From NCBI GenBank assembly GCA_905181675.1, contig CAJIYZ010000067.1:1-44559 (forward strand): a DNA stretch of 44,559 bases, read 5' to 3'. How positions within the stretch are numbered: position 1 is the stretch's first letter; every line of letters starts with the position of its first letter. Below, piece by piece: positions 37,939 through 44,559 of this stretch. Below the pieces are notes generated by a model that was not told where the DNA came from, searched no databases, and worked only from the letters and a program-made list of their open reading frames with translations. The position numbers and the translations under genes are program-made. This DNA comes from Bacteroidetes bacterium MED-G20. Lineage in GTDB: Bacteria > Bacteroidota > Bacteroidia > Flavobacteriales_D > Parvicellaceae.

Positions 37939-39716
37939 TGAAGAAAATTATTTTCATATCGTTAATTTTTCTATTGACAAAAATCAATGCTCAGCAAGAT
38001 TTCATATTGTATCATATGCCGTCAATTCCTCAGATTACACAAGTAGATCCCGCTTCTTTTCCCGATTCAAAGTTGGATATAGGATTGCCAATTATTTCTA
38101 GTGTTTATGGCTCTATCTTTAACACAGGATTTTCTATAGGAGATATATTTTATCAAAATGCAGATGGTACTATGATGCCAGATGTTGACAACGCTATATC
38201 TAAGATGTCTTCAGAAAACTTTTTTATACTTAATGGTAGTACGGACTTAATTTTTGTTGGTTTTAAAAAAGGCAACAATTTCTTTTCTTTTAATGTGACC
38301 GAAAAATTAGATTTCACTTTTAATTATCCAAAAGATCTGATAGTACTTGCTATGGAGGGAAATGGAAATAATCTTTTGGGGAAAAGAGCATCTTTAGATG
38401 GGCTAGGGTTTGATTTTACCCATTGGAGAGAATATGCTATACATTGGGTGCATGATGTTCACCATAAATTTTCGTACGGTGCAAGACTAAAATATCTATA
38501 TGGGATGGAAAATTTCACTACTGATGTTAGTTATATGGGAATAGAAACTGATCAAAACACCCATGCGTTGAAGTTTGACATGGCTTTTGATTTTAGAACT
38601 TCTGGCCTTCCACAAGTAATGGTTGACGGTGATATTCCAGTAATTGGGGGCTTAAACACCAACGATTCTAGTGCAATGCAGCAGTCTGGTTTTTCACCAG
38701 GATATATTAATAATTATCTTTTTAAAAGGAATAATAGAGGTCTAGGAGTAGACTTTGGCTTTAATTACCATATAAGCGATAAATTGCTCTTAGAAGCGTC
38801 TGTTTTGGATTTAGGGTTTATTAATTGGAATAGTTACACAGCAAATTCAAAGCTAGAGGCATGGGATTATGAATACGATGGTATTAGTAATCCTATTTCA
38901 ATTTTTGGTGATGGTTCAAGTGTTGATTTTTTAAAAGATGTACTAGAGGATTCTATAGAAGAAGATTTAAAAAACAATTATTCATATTCTAACGAAAGTT
39001 ACAGCACAGCGCTTCGTACAAAAATATATGCATCTATGGAATATACAGTAGACCATAATAATTTTGTTTCTTTAAGCCTATACAGTTCATTTGTACGAGG
39101 AATATGGAGACGAGGCTTGGGATTAGCTTACAATTACCACCTTGGTAATTTTCTTTCTGCAACAGCTAGTTATTCAATATATAACCGTAGTTATTCTAAT
39201 CTGGGTTTTGGGGTTTCTGTAAATCTTGGCCCAGTTGAAATTTATTGCTTAACTGATAATGTACTCGCTTTTGGCACCCTAAATCCAAGAGATAATTTCT
39301 TGTCCTCCACAGCTTCCAGTATAAACATTGACACTAAGAAAGTTAGAAATGGGCAAATTCATTTTGGTCTTAATTTAACTTTTGGAAGAGACAAGAAAGA
39401 AAAGCCAGTGGACGAAGCAGATCAAGGCAGGGCTAAGGCTGTTAATTCTGGAAGCGATGATCAGAACAAAGAATCTTCTGCAAAAGATAAAAAATCATCC
39501 AATAGTGGGTCTTCAAGCGAAACCAATACTCCCAAAAGAACGAACTACGATTCTAAAGGGAATTCGGATAAAAAACAAAAAACTAAAAAAGCTAAGACTT
39601 CTTACAATAAAAAAACAGAGAAGAAAAAGAATACAAGAAAAGGAGAGTTAAAAACCAAAGTAGAACAATCTGCTCCCAAAAGTAGTACGGCAAGAAAGGT
39701 TTCAAGAAAACTATAA
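37938..39716 (+). CDS. DUF5723 outer-membrane beta-barrel with basic C-terminal tail
   Basis: A 592-aa exported protein. The signal peptide (1-18, ending KINA, Gln next) is followed by a barrel-type domain to about residue 485 with alternating strands and aromatic girdles. The overall pattern and the ASFPDSKLDIGLPI start fit DUF5723, which I recall as an outer-membrane family of Bacteroidota. The strand-like GQIHFGLNLTFGRD marks the barrel's end. Then comes an unusual tail of about 110 residues that is Lys/Ser/Asn/Thr-rich and strongly basic (KKQKTKKAKTSYNKKTEKKK). Barrel proteins normally end at the last strand. Coupled to the lipoprotein upstream; converges on the CotH-like gene with one base between stops. 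Confidence 0.75.
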   Translation: MKKIIFISLIFLLTKINAQQDFILYHMPSIPQITQVDPASFPDSKLDIGLPIISSVYGSIFNTGFSIGDIFYQNADGTMMPDVDNAISKMSSENFFILNGSTDLIFVGFKKGNNFFSFNVTEKLDFTFNYPKDLIVLAMEGNGNNLLGKRASLDGLGFDFTHWREYAIHWVHDVHHKFSYGARLKYLYGMENFTTDVSYMGIETDQNTHALKFDMAFDFRTSGLPQVMVDGDIPVIGGLNTNDSSAMQQSGFSPGYINNYLFKRNNRGLGVDFGFNYHISDKLLLEASVLDLGFINWNSYTANSKLEAWDYEYDGISNPISIFGDGSSVDFLKDVLEDSIEEDLKNNYSYSNESYSTALRTKIYASMEYTVDHNNFVSLSLYSSFVRGIWRRGLGLAYNYHLGNFLSATASYSIYNRSYSNLGFGVSVNLGPVEIYCLTDNVLAFGTLNPRDNFLSSTASSINIDTKKVRNGQIHFGLNLTFGRDKKEKPVDEADQGRAKAVNSGSDDQNKESSAKDKKSSNSGSSSETNTPKRTNYDSKGNSDKKQKTKKAKTSYNKKTEKKKNTRKGELKTKVEQSAPKSSTARKVSRKL

Positions 39717-39717
39717 T

Positions 39718-41694
39718 TCAATAAGATTTTTCTATTTCTGTTACTTCTAAATGGCTAGTATTTTGGGGTCTAAAATATATAAAGTCATAATTATCAATCA
39801 CCTTTAATTCCAAGATGTCACCTTTCATTTGAAATGGCGCCAATAAAATTGATTCTTTAAATTCAACTATATTATTCCTATTTTTTTCATTATTAGAATA
39901 ACCTAATAAATAAATAGTGTCCAAATGAAAATTTTTAATTTTCAGAACCAATTCATTTTTGTCATTTATATATTTATTGGCTTTTATACCAATTGATGGA
40001 AAAAAATTATCATCAATTGATCCATAGTCATAGTTAAGCGGTTTAAGAACAAAATCATAACTTGAATCATAGTCTACAAGCAATTCTCTAACTGCCTTTG
40101 CATTAGCCACTAGATAATCTATTTCAAATTCATAATTTGGAAATTCATTTTTTAAAAGATTACTTAATGAATCAGAACTGGCTTCGTATTTTTTGACAAT
40201 ACTATTCATGTATTCTTCTTGAGAGAATTTTTTTAGAAATTTTTTATAGCTAGAAACAAATTGTTCGTTATTAAAAAATTGTTTGGATAAGAAAGTCATT
40301 TTAAAATACGAGGACACAGAGTCAGAATATCCATAAATTACATCTTCAATTCCTTCCTCAATCCCTGCGTAGCAATCGAAAGCAATGTGCTCTAACGTAT
40401 GAATTCTCGGGTTATAATAAAAACGTTGATTGTGCCAATGGTATGAATGTCTAATTTTCCCAATATCATATAGAGCATACAGCTTTGCAGTGTAGTTTAA
40501 ATCAAATATATCTTCCAAATTAATCTCAAAATTTTTGTATTTAGTCATTAATTCTAACCCTTTATAAAAAGCTTTTTTGAGACTGTCAGATGAGAAAACA
40601 CTTTTCTTCTGAAAAGGAATTATTTCTGAAGCTTCAAAAAATGGATATAATTTTTTATTCTTTGGATTGTTTGATCGGGTTTCCCATATTCCCTCCTCAT
40701 TAAATTTGAGTATGGGTGAATGTATTCTTTGATTATATTCAAGTAACTCTTTGCTGAAATGTTCTTCATATGCATATATCCCTAAATTATTCCCGTTCAA
40801 AGAGGCAGTGATAAATCCATATCTTGTAGTTAAAATATTTTCATCTTTAAAAATTTTGTGCATTATCCATTCTTTTAGAAAAGACCGTGTTTTTGGATGT
40901 TGGATGGAGAATGATTTCATCCCTTTAAAATCCTTATCTCCTCCTACTTTGATTCTAAATGACCATTTATCACCCACAAGATGATCTATCCAATCCCCTT
41001 TTAATCGGATTTCAATTGGTATTTTCTCGTTGTTGTAAACCATAAATCCGCTAAATTTTTTTTTCAAAGATTTACTAATGATGCCATTTTGAATTGCTTT
41101 ATCTCTATATCTAAAAAGCTTCTCTAAATCTTTAGACTTAATTTGAATTGCTAAATTTTCTTTTTTGAATATTGGTCTTTTGGATCTTTTTAATACTTCA
41201 ATTTTCAAATCGTCATAGTATGCAGGAACAGTTTTTTCGTTATGTATGAAAAACTTAACTTGATTATAATCTTTTTCAAGAATATAGCTAAGAGTGACTA
41301 GTACCCACTGGCTTTCTATTTTTTTTTTGTGACTTCTTTTGACCGTTAAAATATTTTTATTTTCATCTACCAACTTTAAATATCCTTTAGATAAGCCAGT
41401 TTTTTCCCATATAGAAATTATTATTTCATTTCCTTTTTCTAAATGTTCAAAAGTATAACCAAGAGCATATGGGTTTTCATTATCAACTTTTGCACTAAAC
41501 TTTCCTGATTTTGAGTATTCTAAAGATTGGGACAATGACTTGGAGACCACATCTAAGTTTTGAGAAATAAAATGGGTTCCTTCAACTCTTTCCATGTCGC
41601 ACAAAATTGGGAATTTATTGTTTTGTTGGCAGCTAAATGTATAGAGCAAAAACGCTAATACTGGTAAATATATTTGGAGGATTTTCTTCAACAC
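39718..41694 (-). CDS. CotH-like lipoprotein
   Basis: A 658-aa lipoprotein (lipobox TFSC, Cys22). Residues about 30-170 look like a galactose-binding-type beta-sandwich (PYALGYTFEHLEKGNEIIISI; YDDLKIEVL). The next ~350 residues match the CotH kinase-like pattern: IEIRLKGDWIDHL, WSFRIKVGGD, MKSFSIQHPKTRSF, FLKEWIMHKIF, ITASLNGNNLGIYAYEEHF. These correspond to the fold's beta-sheet and NG-x-Y/L-G-x-Y-x-x-x-E segment. CotH proteins include spore-coat and secretion-associated protein kinases. Whether this one is catalytic is unknown, and I could not place the catalytic Asp residues securely. It is alone on the minus strand. Confidence 0.6.
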   Translation of the reverse strand: MLKKILQIYLPVLAFLLYTFSCQQNNKFPILCDMERVEGTHFISQNLDVVSKSLSQSLEYSKSGKFSAKVDNENPYALGYTFEHLEKGNEIIISIWEKTGLSKGYLKLVDENKNILTVKRSHKKKIESQWVLVTLSYILEKDYNQVKFFIHNEKTVPAYYDDLKIEVLKRSKRPIFKKENLAIQIKSKDLEKLFRYRDKAIQNGIISKSLKKKFSGFMVYNNEKIPIEIRLKGDWIDHLVGDKWSFRIKVGGDKDFKGMKSFSIQHPKTRSFLKEWIMHKIFKDENILTTRYGFITASLNGNNLGIYAYEEHFSKELLEYNQRIHSPILKFNEEGIWETRSNNPKNKKLYPFFEASEIIPFQKKSVFSSDSLKKAFYKGLELMTKYKNFEINLEDIFDLNYTAKLYALYDIGKIRHSYHWHNQRFYYNPRIHTLEHIAFDCYAGIEEGIEDVIYGYSDSVSSYFKMTFLSKQFFNNEQFVSSYKKFLKKFSQEEYMNSIVKKYEASSDSLSNLLKNEFPNYEFEIDYLVANAKAVRELLVDYDSSYDFVLKPLNYDYGSIDDNFFPSIGIKANKYINDKNELVLKIKNFHLDTIYLLGYSNNEKNRNNIVEFKESILLAPFQMKGDILELKVIDNYDFIYFRPQNTSHLEVTEIEKSY

Positions 41695-41899
41695 TTCAGA
41701 ATAAAATTAGTTATATTATCTGTATCATTTTTACAAAATTAAAATCCAGCAGTAAATTATTACCTCAATAATACTCACCTAATTAGTTTAAATGATCAGG
41801 AAAATATTTAAATTATTGCATTTTTATATTCATGTTTTTATTTGATTATAATTTTATATTTTTTTTATTAACTCAGTTAATTGAGGTCTTTAATTTTTT

Positions 41900-41929
41900 T
41901 TTGTGGTAAAAATATAATTTATATATTTG
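41900..41929 (+). promoter_or_regulatory. Full Bacteroidetes promoter (-33 TTTG, -7 TATATTTG)
   Basis: TTTG (41900-41903) and TATATTTG (41922-41929) lie 18 bases apart, close to the spacing expected for the flavobacterial housekeeping sigma factor. This is the best full promoter in the window. The -7 box overlaps the TTG used as a start by the ORF track, which makes the real start of the next gene uncertain. Confidence 0.65.
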
Positions 41930-42592
41930 AGTAAACCACAAAATAAATTATTGTCTAAGCTACTTAAATACCGCTGTTATAAAGAAAGTTTTTTTTTAGA
42001 TTATCTTCCAGATGAAATTTTTATTAATTTAGAAAAGAAGGATAGAGTAGAGTACCGTAAACTAAGAGAAAATCATCAAATAATAGAAAAAAAATCTTCG
42101 AAAATAAAGGCTTTGCAAGAGGAGATTCGAATTAAGCAGATTGCCCTTCAAAATCTAAAGTCTCAAATAGAACCTTCAATATCGAAGGATTCCCATTTAG
42201 ATGAAATGAATTTATCCAAATTCAAGTTAGCTGATATAATTGCCAAGTTTAATTTTTCTTTATCAATAGGACAAAGAATTCATAAGACAAAAACTAATAA
42301 ATCTTCTCAGCCAAAGTTTTATATGAGAATCACAGCATCTGATAAAAGGTTTAAAAATTTATATGTAGGCTCTTCAAAAAAAATCATAATTTCTCTTGCT
42401 AATATTTACCATGAACCATATACTAGCTTTAGTGTTGAAGAACTTAAATCAGAGTTAAAACTACTTTACTCGGTTTATGTAAGAAACTTTGTCTGGAATA
42501 ACTCCTGGGATCTTTTTTTCGATTCAAAACACACCTTAAAAGATCTCGAACTTTGGAGTAACGAAATAGGGAGTGAAATTTATAGATGGTAA
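41927..42592 (+). CDS. Unrecognised 221-aa protein with coiled-coil N-terminus
   Basis: No family recognised. The N-terminal third is highly charged and helical (KDRVEYRKLRENHQIIEKKSS, about residues 38-75), probably a coiled coil. The C-terminal half has a mixed fold (FYMRITASDKRFKNLYVGSS, about 131-150) and ends LWSNEIGSEIYRW. No signal peptide. The start is unclear: no in-frame ATG exists until about residue 94; TTG 41927 is inside the predicted -7 box and TTG 41951 is the next option. The length of the reading frame and the strong promoter argue that it is real. It is followed nine bases later by a 78-aa gene, likely cotranscribed. Confidence 0.6.
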   Translation: MSKPQNKLLSKLLKYRCYKESFFLDYLPDEIFINLEKKDRVEYRKLRENHQIIEKKSSKIKALQEEIRIKQIALQNLKSQIEPSISKDSHLDEMNLSKFKLADIIAKFNFSLSIGQRIHKTKTNKSSQPKFYMRITASDKRFKNLYVGSSKKIIISLANIYHEPYTSFSVEELKSELKLLYSVYVRNFVWNNSWDLFFDSKHTLKDLELWSNEIGSEIYRW

Positions 42593-42601
42593 ACTAAACC
42601 A

Positions 42602-42838
42602 ATGCAAAAAATAAAACTAATATGGGATTTTAATGGATTAGATTCATTAAAGACTGCTCAACATTTCAATATTCATATAGAAGAGTTTTTAGTAAAAGAG
42701 GATTTGCCATTTCATACTATTGGAGTGGATTCTATTAATGACTATCATAATATTGCTTTTTTAATTATAAATAAAGAGCACGTTGATAAAATAAAGCATG
42801 CATTAAAGCCGCAAAGAGCATTTTTAATAAATAAGTAA
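42602..42838 (+). CDS. Small 78-aa cytosolic protein, unknown
   Basis: A short protein starting MQKIKLIWDFNGLDSLKTAQ, with a His-rich middle (HFNIHIEEFL; YHNIAFLIINKEH) and a basic end. The compact alpha/beta pattern (strand, helix, strand, helix) suggests a small ferredoxin-like fold. I have the impression of a conserved Bacteroidota family, but cannot name it. Nine bases follow the 221-aa gene; a double hairpin with T-run ends the unit. Confidence 0.6.
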   Translation: MQKIKLIWDFNGLDSLKTAQHFNIHIEEFLVKEDLPFHTIGVDSINDYHNIAFLIINKEHVDKIKHALKPQRAFLINK

Positions 42839-42846
42839 TTAGAGGT

Positions 42847-42907
42847 TTTAATAGGGTTTATTATCCTATTAAAGTCAATACAAAAAAAATTAATTTGTAT
42901 TTTTTTT
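42847..42907 (+). terminator. Tandem stem-loops, second one an intrinsic terminator
   Basis: Hairpin 1 is TTTAATAGG (42847-42855) with CCTATTAAA (42865-42873), a perfect 9-bp stem. Hairpin 2 is AATACAAA (42877-42884) with TTTGTATT (42894-42901), a perfect 8-bp stem followed by a T-run to 42907. The pair sits just after the 78-aa gene and before the repeat-protein gene. The second is a plausible terminator; the first may add stability to the mRNA 3' end. Confidence 0.65.
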
Positions 42908-42993
42908 AATTTTATTTATATTTTTTAAATAGCTAATATTAAATTTTTATAAAAAAGACAATTAAAAACATAACTTTTTACTAACTTTAGTGT

Positions 42994-44280
42994 ATGCAAA
43001 AAATACTATTTATACTATTACTTACTATTCCATTTATTGGTTTTGGGCAAGGATTTGAAAAGACCTTTGGAGGTGCAAATTTTGATTTAGGATACTCTGT
43101 TCAGCCAACTTCAGATGGCGGTTATATTATTACTGGGTCTACAGAATCTTATGGTAACGGAGATGCAGATGTCTACCTTGTGAAAACAGATGCTAATGGA
43201 GACTCACTTTGGACTAAAACTTTCGGAGGAGCAAGTCAAGACTATGGTAGTTCTTTGCAACTAACATCAGACGGAGGATATATCATTGCAGGAAGGACAG
43301 AATATGGTAATGGAGATAAGGACGTCTATCTTATAAAAACAGATGCTAATGGGGATACCCTTTGGACCAAAACTTATGGAGGAACTAGTCTTGATTTTGG
43401 TTTTTTTGTACTCCAGACTACAGATGGAGGATTTATTATTACTGGTGCTACAGAATCTTTTGGCAACGGAGGGAGAGATGTTTATCTCGTAAAAACAGAT
43501 GCTAATGGGATAGAACAATGGGCTCAAAGCTTTGGAGGGTCAGTTTTTGATATTGGAAATTGCGTACAACAAACTACAGATGGAGGATATATTATCGTAG
43601 GTGGAACAAATTCTTTTGGAAATGGAAATAGAGATGTTTATCTCGTAAAAACAGATGACAATGGAGTAGAGCAATGGAATCAAACTTTTGGCGGGGTAGA
43701 GTTTGATGTGGGCAACAGTGTGAAACAAACTTCAGATGGCGGGTATATTATCACAGGTAGAACAGCTTCTTTTGGAGCTGGTGACAAGGATGTATACCTG
43801 ATAAAAACAGACGGTAGTGGAACAGAACAATGGTACAAAACTTTTGGAGGACCATCTTTTGATCTAGGAACTTGTGTGCATCAAACTCCCGATGGAGGTT
43901 ATGTCATTTGTGGAGGAGCAGATTCTTTTGGAGCAGGGGCTCGTGATGCTTATTTAATAAAAACAGATAGTAATGGAACCGAGCTTTGGAATGAAACATT
44001 TGGAGGGGCAAATTTTGAAATTGCTTACCATATGCAGCTAACTTCAGATGGAGGGTATGTAATTATTGGAGGAACAGATTCTTATGGTAATGGAGATAGA
44101 GATTTTTTTCTCATTAAAACAGAAGCAAATACTACAGCAATATTCAACCTCCCAAATCCCAATAGGAAATTACAGAAGATAGTGGATATTTTAGGAAGAG
44201 AAACCAATCCTCAACCTAATAATATAATTATAGAAATATACGATGATGGATCAGTGAAGAAAAAAATAGTGGTTGAATAA
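42994..44280 (+). CDS. Secreted seven-repeat beta-propeller-like protein
   Basis: A 428-aa exported protein. The signal peptide ends PFIGFG with Gln next. Residues 24-379 are seven tandem repeats of about 52 residues with the pattern T-F-G-G-x3-D-x-G, T-S-D-G-G-Y-I-I-x-G, D-V-Y-L-[IV]-K-T-D-x-N-G and Trp near the end. This fits a single seven-bladed propeller. After a short linker, the last ~40 residues (KLQKIVDILGRETNPQPNN, then an acidic strand and KKIVVE) look like a C-terminal sorting or anchoring tail of the kind seen on flavobacterial secreted proteins. T9SS export is therefore inferred, not certain. A near-consensus -7 (TAACTTTA) ends four bases before the ATG. Confidence 0.85.
   Translation: MQKILFILLLTIPFIGFGQGFEKTFGGANFDLGYSVQPTSDGGYIITGSTESYGNGDADVYLVKTDANGDSLWTKTFGGASQDYGSSLQLTSDGGYIIAGRTEYGNGDKDVYLIKTDANGDTLWTKTYGGTSLDFGFFVLQTTDGGFIITGATESFGNGGRDVYLVKTDANGIEQWAQSFGGSVFDIGNCVQQTTDGGYIIVGGTNSFGNGNRDVYLVKTDDNGVEQWNQTFGGVEFDVGNSVKQTSDGGYIITGRTASFGAGDKDVYLIKTDGSGTEQWYKTFGGPSFDLGTCVHQTPDGGYVICGGADSFGAGARDAYLIKTDSNGTELWNETFGGANFEIAYHMQLTSDGGYVIIGGTDSYGNGDRDFFLIKTEANTTAIFNLPNPNRKLQKIVDILGRETNPQPNNIIIEIYDDGSVKKKIVVE
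43063..44130 (+). repeat. Seven tandem ~156-bp coding repeats
   Basis: The repeats inside the propeller gene begin at about 43063, 43219, 43372, 43528, 43684, 43840 and 43996. Six are 52 codons (the second is 51) and the last is a 45-codon partial unit. The DNA is conserved in blocks such as TCAGATGG[AC]GG and AAAACAGATGCTAATGG, so the array could expand or contract by recombination. It is a coding repeat, not a CRISPR array. Confidence 0.85.
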
Positions 44281-44333
44281 ATATTTTTTTAATCCATAAT
44301 CCATAATTTAAAACTTAACATTAAAAACAAAAT

Positions 44334-44559
44334 ATGAAAAAATCAATCAAATTATTTGCACTATTGCTTGTCATCTCATTTAATGCAAGTGCTCAGAACA
44401 ACTATCAAATTAAAAGAGCTACTTCATTTTCTGAATATGCTACCACTCAGTTAAAATTGACTAAAGAAGATCAGAAATTTCTTTACGATACTTATATTGA
44501 TAAATTTCTAAAACAACAGGAAAAAATTAAAGGTAAAGATTTGTCTGAGGAAGAAAAAA
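44334..44559 (+). CDS. Secreted protein, 5' part only
   Basis: An ORF that runs off the window edge and was not in the supplied track; 75 codons are visible. The signal peptide (about 1-20, MKKSIKLFALLLVISFNASA) ends at ASA with Gln next. The mature start is followed by LKLTKEDQKFLYDTYIDKFLKQQEKIKGKDLSEEE, a helical Lys/Glu/Gln-rich segment resembling the LTxEQ-type small periplasmic proteins (Spy/CpxP-like) of Bacteroidota. That likeness is weak. The 53-base gap after the propeller gene holds no clear -7 box or strong hairpin, so readthrough from upstream is possible. Confidence 0.75.
   Translation, partial: MKKSIKLFALLLVISFNASAQNNYQIKRATSFSEYATTQLKLTKEDQKFLYDTYIDKFLKQQEKIKGKDLSEEEK

Noticed and set aside
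39382-39651. 89-aa Lys/Arg-rich ORF in another frame of the DUF5723 tail
   Set aside because: A frame-shifted reading of a low-complexity A-rich region; the host frame is continuous to its stop and abuts the next gene normally.
43267-43728. Minus-strand ORFs (86 and 62 aa) with internal repetition
   Set aside because: Antisense of the propeller repeats; repetition is inherited from the plus-strand gene.
43063-44130. Regular ~156-bp periodicity, considered as CRISPR or non-coding satellite
   Set aside because: Unit length, open reading frame and protein-level conservation show coding propeller blades; no short identical repeats with unique spacers.
44291-44307. Short direct repeat ATCCATAATCCATAAT before the last gene
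   Set aside because: Too short and AT-rich to distinguish from chance; no promoter element alongside.

Overview
The window looks like chromosomal DNA of a low-GC, gene-dense member of the Bacteroidota, most likely a marine-type flavobacterium (Flavobacteriales). The reasons are: a secreted protein with a gliding-motility-associated (T9SS type B) C-terminal domain; lineage families such as DUF4292, DUF5723, IPExxxVDY and choice-of-anchor L; promoter -7 boxes of the Bacteroidetes form TAnnTTTG; no Shine-Dalgarno sequences; and signal peptides that almost always leave Gln at +1. No insertion sequence, phage, CRISPR array or rRNA was found. No intergenic stretch exceeds about 250 bp.

Layout. 1-246: 3' end of tRNA-Phe(GAA), its terminator and a promoter. 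247-4346: an orphan sensor kinase coupled to gpmI (glycolysis), converging on a T9SS-exported adhesin-like protein. 4548-10067, plus strand: a giant AsmA-family protein with a helical tail, an M20 dipeptidase, a LEA14-like lipoprotein, then a palindrome-fronted pair made of an unknown 108-aa protein and a stand-alone HIRAN-domain protein. 10068-16548, minus strand: a compact envelope operon read as enoyl-CoA hydratase, flippase, dut, TPR protein, DUF4292 lipoprotein, EnvC-like degenerate M23 protein. 16623-17211: two small envelope genes. 17331-19071: lipoprotein cyclophilin and pheS. 19068-24048, minus strand: tatA, gatA, IPExxxVDY, pyk and an M42 aminopeptidase, with a small secreted protein upstream. 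24269-28306: small membrane protein, polA and a glutaminyl-cyclase-like M28 lipoprotein. 28423-36161: a second sensor kinase, ALDH7-type dehydrogenase, trpS, plsC-gatC, bacilliredoxin, tadA, Mn-type superoxide dismutase and an EamA transporter. 36307-44559: an accessory-looking surface region with an unknown lipoprotein coupled to a DUF5723 barrel, a CotH-like lipoprotein, an unknown two-gene unit, a seven-repeat propeller protein and a truncated secreted-protein gene.

How the genes fit together. Most of the window is housekeeping: translation (pheS, trpS, gatA, gatC, tadA), glycolysis (gpmI, pyk), DNA metabolism (polA, dut) and envelope building or secretion. A coherent cross-window theme is export. 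Seven of seven recognisable non-lipoprotein signal peptides would expose an N-terminal Gln, and the window also encodes a glutaminyl-cyclase-like enzyme that could cap those Gln residues. The least explained parts are the HIRAN pair with its promoter palindrome, the 41927-42838 gene pair with a strong promoter and unclear start codon, and the surface-protein cluster at the right end. No clear new defence or biosynthetic system is evident.
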